Positions 8,396 through 17,530 of a stretch of 46,585 bases of DNA are shown in pieces. The notes under the pieces were generated by a model. The model was not told where the DNA came from, did no database searches, and was given only the letters and a program-made list of their open reading frames with translations. Position numbers and translations under genes: made by a program. Position 1 is the first letter of the stretch. Every line of letters starts with the position of its first letter. The DNA is from an uncultured Clostridia bacterium. Its GTDB lineage: Bacteria > Bacillota > Clostridia > Christensenellales > UBA1242. The stretch is taken from NCBI GenBank assembly GCA_944349415.1, contig CALVMX010000006.1, positions 1-46,585 on the forward strand, read 5' to 3'.

Positions 8396-9196
8396 TTATT
8401 TATCTTCGTCTTCGTCAGGTTTGACTTCTTCGATTTCCGTTTGTTCTTCTTTTTCTTCAGGCATCTCTTCTACAGGTTCGATGATTTCATCAGAATTTTC
8501 ATCATTAACTTCAATATATTCTTCATTTTCGTTTTCTTCCTTTGAAGCATCTGAAACTTCTTGATTTTCTATAGAATCTTCATCTTCTTTTTCTACACTT
8601 TCTTCAGTGTTTTGAGCAGGAGCCTCTTCGTCATCTTGAACTTCGTTTTCTTGCGATTCATCATCTTGTGCGTTCGCATCAGTTTCTTCAACGTTTTCAC
8701 TTTCAACATTGCTTTCTTCTTCAACGTTGTTATTCTCTACATCGTTGTTTTCTTCTGGTATAACAATTTCATTTTCTTCAGTGTTATTGAGTTCTGCATT
8801 TTCTTTTTCTTTTTCGCTTAAAGTTTTTTCTAAGTTTTCAACTTCAGTTTCAAGACTTTTCATATATGCAAGATCTTTTTCTTTTTTCTTTTTAATAGCT
8901 GCTACTGTGATAAAGTAAATTGCAATAACAATAAGATAAAAACCAAGTGTTATAAGGAAAGAAGAATACAAACTTGTGATAGAATTTAATGGTGAGCAAG
9001 TGTCTAAAATCATATAGAGCCAGCAGAAAATGGCAATAAATGGAAAGACTATTGTTGTTAAAACTTTGATCACTGTAGATGTTTTAAAACTTCTTCTTAA
9101 AATGATAATTGCACCAGCAAGAGTTATAATTGTAAAAACAATGGCAAGGACAAATGCTGCGTAACTCTCATTTGACAAATTTGATAAATCTAACAT
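8396..9196 (-). CDS. Membrane protein with long acidic C-terminal tail
   Basis: About 266 residues. The first ~100 contain three hydrophobic helices (roughly residues 13-33, 42-63, 72-100). A Lys-rich turn and a predicted coiled coil (about 103-140) follow, then ~125 residues that are almost only Glu, Asp, Asn, Ser and Val. The tail is low complexity and probably disordered in the cytoplasm. No family is recognised. GGAGGT at 9203-9208 (minus strand) fixes the ATG. The promoter is at 9222-9250 and the terminator at 8356-8384, so it is a single-gene unit. Overlapping rightward ORFs here are shadows of the repetitive acidic codons. Confidence 0.8.
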   Translation of the reverse strand: MLDLSNLSNESYAAFVLAIVFTIITLAGAIIILRRSFKTSTVIKVLTTIVFPFIAIFCWLYMILDTCSPLNSITSLYSSFLITLGFYLIVIAIYFITVAAIKKKKEKDLAYMKSLETEVENLEKTLSEKEKENAELNNTEENEIVIPEENNDVENNNVEEESNVESENVEETDANAQDDESQENEVQDDEEAPAQNTEESVEKEDEDSIENQEVSDASKEENENEEYIEVNDENSDEIIEPVEEMPEEKEEQTEIEEVKPDEDEDK

Positions 9197-9221
9197 ATTG
9201 ATACCTCCAATTTATGTTATA

Positions 9222-9250
9222 ATTTTAGCATACTTTTTATTCATTGTCAA
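9222..9250 (-). promoter_or_regulatory. Extended -10 promoter of the leftward acidic-tail gene
   Basis: On the minus strand TTGACA (9250-9245), a 17-nt spacer and TAAAAT (9227-9222) preceded by TGC, an extended -10. It has the same layout as the rplJ promoter at 17334-17363. Confidence 0.75.
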
Positions 9251-9288
9251 TATTCATTTTGCAATTTTATTATTTTTTTGTTTTTTAT

Positions 9289-9318
9289 TTGCAAAATTTA
9301 TAAGAATTTTATTATAAT
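9289..9318 (+). promoter_or_regulatory. Promoter abutting the ATG (leaderless candidate)
   Basis: TTGCAA (9289-9294), an 18-nt spacer and a perfect TATAAT (9313-9318). The ATG at 9325 follows after 6 nt, leaving no room for a leader or Shine-Dalgarno. Confidence 0.6.
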
Positions 9319-9324
9319 AAGTAT

Positions 9325-9966
9325 ATGAAAAGTAAAAAATCGCTGTATTATTCTATAATTTCTATTGCAATTTTTTGTATTCTTGCAGTTGTTGTAGGGG
9401 TGCTGATTTTTTATTTTGTTTCGCCGGACATAAAAGAAGTTCCAAAAAATCTAGAAGTTCAAGTGATAGAAGGCGAATATTGTCTAGTTACCGACGCAAA
9501 CGAGCAATACAACTATCGCTTTGTGCTTGAACAAAATATTGACGGCGAATATGTTCAAGTTTCTGAAGTTACGGAAGATAAAAATTTAACCAATTTGTCA
9601 AATAATCCAGATATTATTTTAAATGCTGGCAATGAATTTCGTTTTAAAGTAGCATATGTTGGAGAAAATGGTCGAAATGGAGCTTACAGTGATTACATAT
9701 CTTGGACTATGGTCGTAACACTCGATGAAGTTGTCTTGTCTTATGAAAACAACGTTTTAAGTTGGAACAGTGTCTTAAATGCGACATCATATTCTATAAA
9801 ACTAATCACTCCAAATGGCAAAGTGCAAGATATTGAAAGTCTCCAGACGACAAGTTATGACTTTTCTAGTTTTGAAAAAGGTAATTATAAAGTTTACGTA
9901 ACTGCAAACGGAAACGATAATTTTCTTTCTTCCACTTCTCTAGTATATAGTTTTGAGGTCGTATAG
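9325..9966 (+). CDS. Membrane-anchored protein with fibronectin-type-III-like domains
   Basis: The 213-residue protein has a Lys-rich start, one hydrophobic helix (residues 6-31), then an extracytoplasmic part. That part looks like two beta-sandwich units, about 38-128 and 129-213. The second has the FN3-like pattern L.W..V..ATSYSIKL and a closing YKVYVTA.G...FLSSTS. There is no lipobox or catalytic motif, so a surface-exposed binding or structural role is the most that can be said. It may be transcribed independently of gerA: its own promoter lies directly upstream, and a sigma-G-like promoter sits between it and gerAA. Confidence 0.7.
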   Translation: MKSKKSLYYSIISIAIFCILAVVVGVLIFYFVSPDIKEVPKNLEVQVIEGEYCLVTDANEQYNYRFVLEQNIDGEYVQVSEVTEDKNLTNLSNNPDIILNAGNEFRFKVAYVGENGRNGAYSDYISWTMVVTLDEVVLSYENNVLSWNSVLNATSYSIKLITPNGKVQDIESLQTTSYDFSSFEKGNYKVYVTANGNDNFLSSTSLVYSFEVV

Positions 9967-9993
9967 AAAGATTTATTTAATTAAATATTTTAT

Positions 9994-10024
9994 CACATAA
10001 TTTTAAAAAAGTTAATTCATACTA
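9994..10024 (+). promoter_or_regulatory. Forespore (sigma-G/F-like) promoter of the ger operon
   Basis: CACATA (9994-9999) is followed after 18 nt by CATACTA (10018-10024). This matches the sigma-G pattern (HATR -35, CATxHTA -10) known for germination operons. It lies directly before gerAA, as expected for a receptor made in the forespore. The -10 ends only 5 nt before the ATG. Confidence 0.5.
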
Positions 10025-10029
10025 CTTTT

Positions 10030-11466
10030 ATGAGCAGTATGAATTATTTTAATGTTGAAAAAGAGATAAAAAATATAAAGAAGCAACTTCATTATTCTTT
10101 TGACGTCACTGACAGAATCTTGAAAAAAGAAGATGTCATAATTGGCTTTATTTATCTTAAAAGTTTCACAGATAATCTTATCTTTTCTACTGCCATTTAT
10201 CAGCCTATTGCCGACTTAAAAGAGGAGATATCTTTCACTTCGGTAAAAAATATAGTCCAAGCAAACGATGTTAAAGAGATAAAGAAAGAGGAAGTTATTG
10301 ATAATATCTTAAAAGGAGCTGTTGTCCTTTTTCTAAACAACTCTTCAAAAATTTTGTCTATAGACATACAAAAATTTAACGCAAGAGCACCTTCAGAGCC
10401 TCCAACGACTCCGGTTATCCAAGGACCTCGAGAGGGCTTCACCGAAGATATTAAAACAAATTTGGGACTTCTTCGAAAAAGATTTTATTCCAAGGACTTA
10501 GTTTTAAAAAACTTGACAATTGGCAGACATACAAAAACTCAAATTGTCATTGCTTATCTTGACGGTATTGTCGATATGAAAATAGTGAAAGAAGTGGAAA
10601 GAAAATTGAAAAAAATTGATGTTGACGGAGTTGTCGACAGTTACTATCTTGTTCCATATCTATCTAATCGCCCGAATTCACTCTTTAAACAAGTTGGAAA
10701 CACCGAAAAACCTGATATTGTCTGTGCCAAACTTTTGGAAGGACGGGTGGCAATAATTGTTGATAACACTCCAATTGTGTTGACACTTCCATTTGTTCTT
10801 TTGGAAGAGCTTCAGAACACAAACGATTATTATACAAATTACTTATACTCTTCCTTACTTCGTTTTATAAGAATAATAGGTGGACTTTTTGCTGTGCTTG
10901 GTCCTGGCATATATATTGCACTTCAACTTTTTCATTACAATATTATGCCGTTAAAATATCTAATTACTATTGCAGATAGCACACAGCAAATCCCGTTTAC
11001 GCCATTTATAGAAATACTTTTTATCTCTCTTTTGTTCCAAATTTTGTATGAAGTAAGCCTTAGGCTTCCAAGCTACCTAGGACTTGCAACTTCCATTGTT
11101 GGAGCGTTAATTTTAGGAGATACTGGAGTTAAAGCAGGGCTTATTTCACCGCCTGCTGTTATTGTTGTCGCCATTGCAAAAATCGCTTTGTATACCATTC
11201 CAGAACAAGCGGCACAAATCACAGTTTTACAGTTTGTTTTTTTGCTTATAGGTGCATCTTTAGGTCTTTTAGGGCTTATTGGTGGATTAATTTATGTAAT
11301 TTCCTATTTGAATTCCATTGAAAATTTTGGCTCGCCTTACCTAGCACCATTTTCTCCTTTCATTTTGACGGATAACAAAGACGGATTATTTCGTGTTCCA
11401 TGGACTTCCATGCGAGAGCGACCATATTCCTTTAAAACTAATAATCATACTAGGGTAGGTGAATGA
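10030..11466 (+). CDS. gerAA: Spore germination receptor subunit A (GerA family)
   Basis: Subunit A of an inner-spore-membrane nutrient receptor. The N-terminal ~275 residues are soluble and contain the family motifs GPREGFTEDIKTNLGLLRKR (about 135-154) and the segment around LEGRVAIIVDNTPIVLTLPF (about 238-257). The C-terminal part has about five membrane helices (from residue ~280). At 478 residues it has typical length. The ATG has no Shine-Dalgarno; a second in-frame ATG is at 10039. Its stop overlaps the gerAB start by 4 nt, so the three ger genes are one translationally coupled operon. Confidence 0.95.
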   Translation: MSSMNYFNVEKEIKNIKKQLHYSFDVTDRILKKEDVIIGFIYLKSFTDNLIFSTAIYQPIADLKEEISFTSVKNIVQANDVKEIKKEEVIDNILKGAVVLFLNNSSKILSIDIQKFNARAPSEPPTTPVIQGPREGFTEDIKTNLGLLRKRFYSKDLVLKNLTIGRHTKTQIVIAYLDGIVDMKIVKEVERKLKKIDVDGVVDSYYLVPYLSNRPNSLFKQVGNTEKPDIVCAKLLEGRVAIIVDNTPIVLTLPFVLLEELQNTNDYYTNYLYSSLLRFIRIIGGLFAVLGPGIYIALQLFHYNIMPLKYLITIADSTQQIPFTPFIEILFISLLFQILYEVSLRLPSYLGLATSIVGALILGDTGVKAGLISPPAVIVVAIAKIALYTIPEQAAQITVLQFVFLLIGASLGLLGLIGGLIYVISYLNSIENFGSPYLAPFSPFILTDNKDGLFRVPWTSMRERPYSFKTNNHTRVGE

Positions 11467-12557
11467 TGGCAAGAGATGAAAGTGTTAACATTTGGCAAGC
11501 TAGTATTATGGTATTTATAATTATTTTTGCAAACAAAGTGCTTTTATTACCTTCACTTTTTTATAAAGATGTCAAGGTGGAAGGTATAATTTGCTATCTT
11601 ATTTTGTTTTTGCTTGAAATTGGACTTTTATTTTTATTTATCGCCTTAAAAAACAAATATCCAAACACCTCATTTTCAGATTTAATCAAACAAAAATTTG
11701 GTATCGTAACCATGAAAATTATCTATTTTTTGTTTATATTGTTCTTTATTTGCAAACTTGTTTTAATCTATAATGTAACCTACATCTTTTTTAAAGATTT
11801 GATTTATAAAGAAAATAACACAGTTCTATTCTTAGTTTGTTTTTTGCCTATAATGAATTATTTGGCTTTTATGGGTTTACGTATATTTGGAAGAACCTGT
11901 CAACTTTTCTTTCCACTTATTTTTATTTTAGCGCTATTCTGTGTGATTATTTCTTTTGTTGGAATAAAATCAACCCCACTATTTTTTCAAGCAAATATCG
12001 GCGAGGTTTTGCTATCAAGTTTAAAACATATATCTGCCTTTGGCGATGTTATTTTTCTATTTATTTTTATGGACAAAATCGAATTTAAAAGAGGCGATGG
12101 GAAAAAACTCTTCTTTTTTTCCTTGCTTAGTATGCTTATGATAGTTTTGGTTGCCATTGCTTTTTATTTTTCTTATACATACACTTCTTTTATGCACCAA
12201 TATGCACTTTTTGAAGTTTTGGGCAATATTAAAGACTATGGTGGGCTTGGAAGAATAGATGTAATTGCCGTCATTTTAATTATATTTATATCCTATTTTC
12301 AAATGGCACTATATTTGAAGTGTTTTACAGAAAGTTTTTATGTTCTTTTGCCAAAACTACATAAACAATATTCACTTATAGCTTTTAATATTATTTTCGT
12401 TTTAATAGTCGAACTTCTAATTCGAAATTTAGAGCGGACTATACTCTACGGAGAAAATATTTTGCCGTATATTTCTATTATTTCCTTTGTTATTGTTCCT
12501 CTTTGCGTCACGATATTTTTATGTTTAAATAAGCGAGGCGAAAGATGGAAAAAGTAA
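11463..12557 (+). CDS. gerAB: Spore germination receptor subunit B (GerAB/ArcD-like)
   Basis: Integral membrane subunit of the germinant receptor, of the APC-transporter superfamily. The 364 residues contain about ten hydrophobic helices and almost no soluble region, which fits GerAB length and topology. The family N-terminus (interacting with the membrane through a W-x-A-x-I-M-V-F-x-I stretch) is recognisable. In characterised receptors this subunit binds the small-molecule germinant. The start is either of two adjacent ATGs (11463, 11466) after AGGTG, overlapping gerAA; the end overlaps gerAC by 13 nt. Confidence 0.93.
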   Translation: MMARDESVNIWQASIMVFIIIFANKVLLLPSLFYKDVKVEGIICYLILFLLEIGLLFLFIALKNKYPNTSFSDLIKQKFGIVTMKIIYFLFILFFICKLVLIYNVTYIFFKDLIYKENNTVLFLVCFLPIMNYLAFMGLRIFGRTCQLFFPLIFILALFCVIISFVGIKSTPLFFQANIGEVLLSSLKHISAFGDVIFLFIFMDKIEFKRGDGKKLFFFSLLSMLMIVLVAIAFYFSYTYTSFMHQYALFEVLGNIKDYGGLGRIDVIAVILIIFISYFQMALYLKCFTESFYVLLPKLHKQYSLIAFNIIFVLIVELLIRNLERTILYGENILPYISIISFVIVPLCVTIFLCLNKRGERWKK

Positions 12558-13780
12558 AAAAATATTTGAAATACATATTTAAAACGCCAATGCTTATAAT
12601 TTTTATTTTAATCGTAATTTTTTACGGAGGGCCAGCTCTTGGCAAAGATGCTGAAATTGACGAATATGCGGTCATTACTGCTATTGGATTAGACAAGGGA
12701 GAAGAAGGTGTCGATTTATCACTCCTTACTTTTGTGCCTATTGTAACTCAAAATTTTGCCGAACAATATGAAGTTGTTAAAGCTTCAGGTAAAACCCTCG
12801 CTGAAGCCATTGAATTTGCTGGTTTGCATCTTGGGAGACTGATCGGTTTATCGCATGTAAAAATGGTAGTCTTAAATGAAGAGCTTTTCGCGGAAGATGT
12901 TTTGTCTGAACTAGACTATTTAACACGTAATGCAAATTTAGCACTATCAACCACCATAATTTCAACAGACGCAAAAGCCTTTGATTTTTTAAATACTGTA
13001 AAAACATTTAACACTTCAAGTTCTATTAAAGCGGATAATTTAGTGGAGTTTAATGAAAATTATATCTATTCTATTGAAAGCACATTTGAAACTTTTTATA
13101 AAGGTCTTTACAGTCCAACGAACACAGAATTGATTTCTTTTATATCTTTGGCAGATGAAAACGGCGAAGGAATTGCCATAGAAACCTCAACTCAAGATTC
13201 TTCGTCAGGAGGAAGTCAGAAAGGAGAAAATCAAAAAAATAAAATTTTAAATGACGGAGAAGCTCTTTTATGTAAAAATGGTAAGTCGATAGTTAAATTT
13301 AATAAAGAGCAAATGAAGAATATTAATCTTTTAAAAGGAAATTATTCAACTGGAGCCATAATAATAGAAAATTTTTCGGATGATATATTTACTAATGCTC
13401 GTCTGACATTTGAAATATTTGATAATAAAAATAATTATGTTGTAAAATTTGACAATGGAATACCAATAGTTTATATAAATTCTAAAGTATTTGTAAAATT
13501 AAGTGAAGTTCAACAGGAGGATCGTTTGATAGAAGAAAATGTCGAGATTAAGAATATTTCAAACGAGGCGATAAAGGCTTTGCAATTAAAACTAAAAGAA
13601 TATATGAAAGAAGGAATAGATATTCTACGTGAAAATAAAGCTGATTTAATAGATCTATATTCATTGCTTTATAATTCGCATCCTATTGAAATGAATAGAT
13701 TTATGGAAAGGTTAGAAGATAAAGACGATTTCTTAAATTATGTTGTATTTAAAGTTTCGCCTCAAATTTATTCCTATTGA
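12545..13780 (+). CDS. gerAC: Spore germination receptor subunit C (GerAC), without lipobox
   Basis: Third subunit of the receptor, 411 residues, with the family pattern after the N-terminal helix: EIDEYAVITAIGLDKG (about residues 38-53), an AIEFAGLHLGRLIGLSHVKMVVL segment (about 83-105) and the C-terminal long-helix region. Known GerAC proteins are lipoproteins whose signal peptide ends in a cysteine before the W/E-D-x-E motif. Here the N-terminal helix (about residues 14-32) ends GGPALGKD and contains no cysteine, so the protein should stay anchored by an uncleaved helix or be cleaved at Ala-Leu-Gly. A flexible Ser/Gly/Gln/Asn-rich linker lies near residues 215-230. It overlaps gerAB and is the last gene of the operon. 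Confidence 0.9.
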   Translation: MEKVKKYLKYIFKTPMLIIFILIVIFYGGPALGKDAEIDEYAVITAIGLDKGEEGVDLSLLTFVPIVTQNFAEQYEVVKASGKTLAEAIEFAGLHLGRLIGLSHVKMVVLNEELFAEDVLSELDYLTRNANLALSTTIISTDAKAFDFLNTVKTFNTSSSIKADNLVEFNENYIYSIESTFETFYKGLYSPTNTELISFISLADENGEGIAIETSTQDSSSGGSQKGENQKNKILNDGEALLCKNGKSIVKFNKEQMKNINLLKGNYSTGAIIIENFSDDIFTNARLTFEIFDNKNNYVVKFDNGIPIVYINSKVFVKLSEVQQEDRLIEENVEIKNISNEAIKALQLKLKEYMKEGIDILRENKADLIDLYSLLYNSHPIEMNRFMERLEDKDDFLNYVVFKVSPQIYSY

Positions 13781-13825
13781 TTTTCAAAATTTGACATATT
13801 TTTTTGAAATTATAGTCTAGTTTTG

Positions 13826-13854
13826 TTGTTTTTATTTTTCTTTTGTGTTAAAAT
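13826..13854 (+). promoter_or_regulatory. Probable ftsH promoter
   Basis: TTGTTT (13826-13831), a 17-nt spacer and TAAAAT (13849-13854) with an extended TGT before it. It implies a leader of about 135 nt before ftsH, in which no clear regulatory fold was recognised. Confidence 0.5.
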
Positions 13855-13997
13855 ACAATAGTATTTGTTATATTAAAGTTGTAACAAAAGAAAATAAAAT
13901 TTATGTTGCCTTTTTGAATATGATTTAAATTGGTAAGAATATATTATCTTAATAAAATTATTTTAATTAGGCAATTTACTTTTAAAAAGGAGATTTT

Positions 13998-16256
13998 ATG
14001 AACGAGAAAAAACAAGGTGGTTTTAGGCTTTCCTATCTTATTGTTTTTTTGGTTGTGGTCTTGCTTCTTTGCTTGCTCTTTATAGATTTTGGTAACAATG
14101 GTCAACATATAGAGTGGACGCAAGCTTACGAATATGTTGAAAATGCTGTCGATCCAGCTGTAACTGACCAGCCGAAAGCAAGTTATATCTATTTCCAAAA
14201 TGGAACAGGATATATTTTAGTTGTTGGAAGTCAATATGCAGAAAATCAAGTGCCAACCTATTCTGATTATTATTTTAACTATGATTCAAGTATAAAAGAA
14301 AAATTTGACGATCTTTTCACTTCAAATGATGCGATAAGAGAAAATGTAGGTGTAGGTTATGCGCCTGCTGGTGTAAATTTCTGGGACATTTTAATTCCTA
14401 TTCTTTACATCTGCTTCGCAATTTTTGTCATTTGGATGATTTACAAAATGATAGCAGGCTCAAATAAAGGAGCTTTGAGTTTCGGTAAAACGAAAGTAAA
14501 ATCTTATTCAATGAGTAAGGTGAAGTTTGACGATATTGCCGGAATGGAAGAGGAAAAAGCAGAACTTCAAGAAATTGTGGAATTTTTGAAAAATCCTAAA
14601 AAATTCACCGACCTTGGAGCTAGAATTCCAAAAGGTGTGCTTCTAGTTGGGCAACCGGGAACAGGTAAAACTCTTCTTGCAAGAGCTGTTGCTGGTGAAA
14701 GCAAGGTGCCATTTATCTCTATAAGTGGTTCTGACTTCGTGGAAATGTTTGTCGGTGTCGGTGCTTCTCGTGTAAGAGATTTGTTTGACCAAGCGAAGAA
14801 GAATAAGCCTTGCATAGTCTTTATTGATGAAATTGATGCCGTTGGACGTCAAAGAGGTGCCGGACTTGGCGGTGGCAACGATGAGAGAGAACAAACTCTT
14901 AACCAACTTCTTGTTGAAATGGATGGTTTTGAACCAAATGAAGGAATAATTGTGCTTGCTGCCACAAACAGAAGTGATGTTCTTGACCCAGCTCTTATGC
15001 GTCCAGGTCGTTTTGATAGACAAATTTATGTTCATATACCAGATGTAAAAGGCAGAGAAGGAATCCTTCGTATTCATGCTAGAAATAAACCTATTGATGA
15101 AAGTGTAGACTTCTCAGTTTTGGCACGTATCACAAGTGGCTTTACTGGTGCTGATATTGAAAATATGCTCAACGAAAGTGCTATTCTTGCTGCTCGTGCT
15201 GGCAGACCAAAAATAATTATGGAAGATATTACAGAAGGTATCAATAAGGTTATAATGGGACCTCAAAAGAAGAGCCATGTCATAACCGAAAAAGAAAGAA
15301 AACTTACTGCTTACCATGAAGCCGGCCACACTATTCTTGCTAAATCTTTGAAACATTGCGATGATGTTCAAGAAGTTTCAATTATACCGCGTGGAAGTGC
15401 AGGTGGCTACACTATGAGCCGTCCTGAAACCGACGACCTTATGATGAGTATTGGTAAGGCGAATGACACTATTGCCATGAGCATGGGCGGAAGAATTGCT
15501 GAAGAGATTATCTTTAAAGATATCACTAGTGGTGCTTCATCTGATATTCAACATGCCACAAAACTTGCTCATGCTATGGTTTACGAATGGGGTATGAGTA
15601 AGAAAATTGGTTTCCTTGCACTTTCTTCAAACAGTCAAGTGTTTATAGGCAGAGATTATCAAACAAGAAACGATTTCTCAGAAAAATTGGCTGGCATTGC
15701 TGACGATGAGATAATGTCAATTTTGAACACAAATTATAAGCGTGCTAAAGAAATTTTAACTGACAAAATCAATATTTTGCATGAAATGGCAAAGCTTCTT
15801 ATGGAAAGGGAAACTATTTACAAAGAAGAAGTTGACATGGTTATGGCTGGCAAAAAGACTGAGGAAATAGTTAAACTCATGGAAGCAAAAGAAAAAGCTC
15901 AAAAAGAAAAAGAAGCAAAAATTAGAGCAGAAAAAGCAAGACTTGACAAGTTAAGGGCTTATGAAAACAAGATTAAAGAAGGCGAAAAACTTGTTAAAAT
16001 GGGAGTGCTTGCAGAAGAAGAATTAAATGCTGTAAAGAAAGAATATGAAAACTTTAAAAAAGAACTTGATAAAGAATTAGAACCTTCAAAGCCAGAAGAA
16101 AAAGTTGAAGTTGTAGATGAAGGCAAGGTAACAAATTCTAAGGAAGAAGAAGTTGTTGTAGATGAAACTGCTTCTGAAAAGCCTGTTAATGAAAAAGAAG
16201 AAGATGTTAAAGAAGAAAAAGAAAATAAGAAAAAAACAGACAAAAAAGAGGACTAG
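13998..16256 (+). CDS. ftsH: ATP-dependent zinc metalloprotease FtsH
   Basis: Membrane-bound AAA+ protease that degrades misfolded membrane proteins and regulators. Two membrane helices (residues ~9-28 and ~126-147) flank an extracytoplasmic domain. The AAA domain has Walker A GQPGTGKT (218-225), Walker B VFIDEIDA (about 273-280) and the second region of homology with RPGRFDR. The protease domain has HEAGH (440-444). After the usual C-terminus (~residue 610) an unusual Lys/Glu-rich coiled and acidic tail extends to residue 752, so the protein is ~100 residues longer than typical FtsH. AAAAGGAG fixes the start. The gene lies 4 nt before the next membrane-protein gene, forming an operon. Confidence 0.96.
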   Translation: MNEKKQGGFRLSYLIVFLVVVLLLCLLFIDFGNNGQHIEWTQAYEYVENAVDPAVTDQPKASYIYFQNGTGYILVVGSQYAENQVPTYSDYYFNYDSSIKEKFDDLFTSNDAIRENVGVGYAPAGVNFWDILIPILYICFAIFVIWMIYKMIAGSNKGALSFGKTKVKSYSMSKVKFDDIAGMEEEKAELQEIVEFLKNPKKFTDLGARIPKGVLLVGQPGTGKTLLARAVAGESKVPFISISGSDFVEMFVGVGASRVRDLFDQAKKNKPCIVFIDEIDAVGRQRGAGLGGGNDEREQTLNQLLVEMDGFEPNEGIIVLAATNRSDVLDPALMRPGRFDRQIYVHIPDVKGREGILRIHARNKPIDESVDFSVLARITSGFTGADIENMLNESAILAARAGRPKIIMEDITEGINKVIMGPQKKSHVITEKERKLTAYHEAGHTILAKSLKHCDDVQEVSIIPRGSAGGYTMSRPETDDLMMSIGKANDTIAMSMGGRIAEEIIFKDITSGASSDIQHATKLAHAMVYEWGMSKKIGFLALSSNSQVFIGRDYQTRNDFSEKLAGIADDEIMSILNTNYKRAKEILTDKINILHEMAKLLMERETIYKEEVDMVMAGKKTEEIVKLMEAKEKAQKEKEAKIRAEKARLDKLRAYENKIKEGEKLVKMGVLAEEELNAVKKEYENFKKELDKELEPSKPEEKVEVVDEGKVTNSKEEEVVVDETASEKPVNEKEEDVKEEKENKKKTDKKED

Positions 16257-16260
16257 TTAA

Positions 16261-17091
16261 ATGGAAGAAAAAGAAGAAAAAATTGAAGTAAAAGATGAAT
16301 TACAAGCTGAAGAAAAAATTGATAAAGGTTCCGACGAAACAATAGAAGAACAAATTAATGCTTCAAAAAAAGAGGCAAAGGCTGAGGAAGAAAAGCCTTT
16401 GTCTGATGACGAATTATACACTAAAATTCAAACTGAAAAACTTTTGAAAAGTCAAAAGGCAAAGAAAATCTCAATGATTTCCATTCTTTCAGTGGTATTT
16501 GCTCTTGCCGTTGTGATTATTTGTCTTGCCTCAATACCTTTGAACCTTAAACCTGATTTTATGAATCTCGATTATGTTGCAGAAGTCTATATCGATGGTG
16601 AGCCATACTCGGGAACACTTTCTTCTGATGTTAACACAGAAGAATATAATACTTTGCGTGAGTTAGTTGATGACGTGTTTAACCAAACATATTTTTCCGG
16701 ACTTTTTAATGGAAGTTTAATAGGTTACAACATAAGTGAAACTAATCGTCAAACACTTTCTTCTTTTAATTCTACCTTGCAAAATGATAGTAGCAATGAT
16801 TATATTCGCTTGGAATTTGCTGAGCCACAAACTTTAAGAAATAAAGATGGAAGCGTTTACACTTCAAGCTGGTATCCAAACACAGTTTTGTCTTTTGATT
16901 TTCAAGTAGCATATTTGATGCTCTCAGATGAAGCTGGAGATGATACTGTAACATTCTACTTTGTTGTTCAATATATCAATTCAAACACTGGAAATGCTTA
17001 TGATGATGGTAAAGAATATGTTATCAGTATGACAACCGTGGGAGAAACATATCCAATATTTGACCACTTTAACCCAAATTCTGAAGAATAA
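16261..17091 (+). CDS. Single-pass membrane protein of unknown function, co-transcribed with ftsH
   Basis: The 276 residues start with ~70 residues of Lys/Glu-rich, low-complexity sequence much like the tail of the preceding FtsH. One hydrophobic helix (residues ~73-95) and a ~180-residue extracytoplasmic domain rich in Asp, Ser, Tyr and Thr follow. There is no signal cleavage site and no recognised family. It begins 4 nt after the ftsH stop and uses the GAGG inside the ftsH end as ribosome-binding site. An FtsH partner or substrate adaptor role is possible from position only. Confidence 0.75.
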   Translation: MEEKEEKIEVKDELQAEEKIDKGSDETIEEQINASKKEAKAEEEKPLSDDELYTKIQTEKLLKSQKAKKISMISILSVVFALAVVIICLASIPLNLKPDFMNLDYVAEVYIDGEPYSGTLSSDVNTEEYNTLRELVDDVFNQTYFSGLFNGSLIGYNISETNRQTLSSFNSTLQNDSSNDYIRLEFAEPQTLRNKDGSVYTSSWYPNTVLSFDFQVAYLMLSDEAGDDTVTFYFVVQYINSNTGNAYDDGKEYVISMTTVGETYPIFDHFNPNSEE

Positions 17092-17093
17092 TA

Positions 17094-17125
17094 GAAAAAA
17101 GGTTGCTTTAAATAGCAACTTTTTT
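17094..17125 (+). terminator. Rho-independent terminator of the ftsH operon
   Basis: GTTGCT (17102-17107) pairs with AGCAAC (17114-17119); flanking A-run and T-run extend the stem. It ends the ftsH unit three bases after the stop codon. From here to the promoter at 17334 (about 210 nt) the AT-rich DNA holds nothing recognised. Confidence 0.8.
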
Positions 17126-17333
17126 GATATAAAAATGAAAGGTTGTGTATAAAAACTCTATAAGATTCTTATAAAATGCCTTATTGAATATATGGTGTAT
17201 TATTCTATAATTTTTCTAGCATAATACTACAATATATTGAGTATTAACATAGGTATTTATAAGCAATATAATGCTAGTAATTAAATCGGTATTTAAAAAT
17301 TTGATTATTTTTTGAAAAGTTTATGAAAAATTG

Positions 17334-17363
17334 TTGACAAAAGCTATTTTAATATGCTAAAAT
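17334..17363 (+). promoter_or_regulatory. Extended -10 promoter of rplJ-rplL
   Basis: Perfect TTGACA (17334-17339), an 18-nt spacer and TAAAAT (17358-17363) preceded by TGC. It feeds the L10 leader directly. Confidence 0.8.
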
Positions 17364-17370
17364 GTTCAAG

Positions 17371-17493
17371 TAAAAAATCTTCCATAGACCGCAAGTGCTT
17401 TTTAGCGTAAACGATTTTCGTGCTTGCCGAGGAAAAGAACATAGGTTGAATTATTTATCTCTGTGCCTTTTCCGTGGTTACAGAGATTTTTTA
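17371..17493 (+). ncRNA. Ribosomal protein L10 leader with attenuator
   Basis: Between the rplJ promoter and rplJ lies the known cis-regulatory L10 leader. It has the conserved AGACCGCAAGTGC (about 17387-17399) and GTGCTTGCCGAGGAAAAG (about 17420-17437) pieces. These fold into the kink-turn-containing structure to which the L10(L12)4 complex binds. A terminator follows: ATCTCTGT (17457-17464) with ACAGAGAT (17480-17487) and a T run to 17492. The GGAAAAG at 17431-17437 can pair instead with CTTTTCC (17467-17473) in the terminator loop, giving a competing structure. Excess L10 should favour termination. Confidence 0.85.
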
Positions 17494-17530
17494 TATGAAA
17501 CACAAAATTTATTAAAAGGAGGTATAGAAA

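Noticed and set aside
8376..8918. Rightward Ser/Phe-rich ORFs opposite the acidic tail
   Set aside because: They are complements of GAA/GAT codon runs of the leftward gene; no ribosome-binding sites and low-complexity translations.
15959..16243. Leftward Ser/Phe-rich ORF opposite the FtsH tail
   Set aside because: Shadow of the Lys/Glu-rich FtsH extension, with no start signal.
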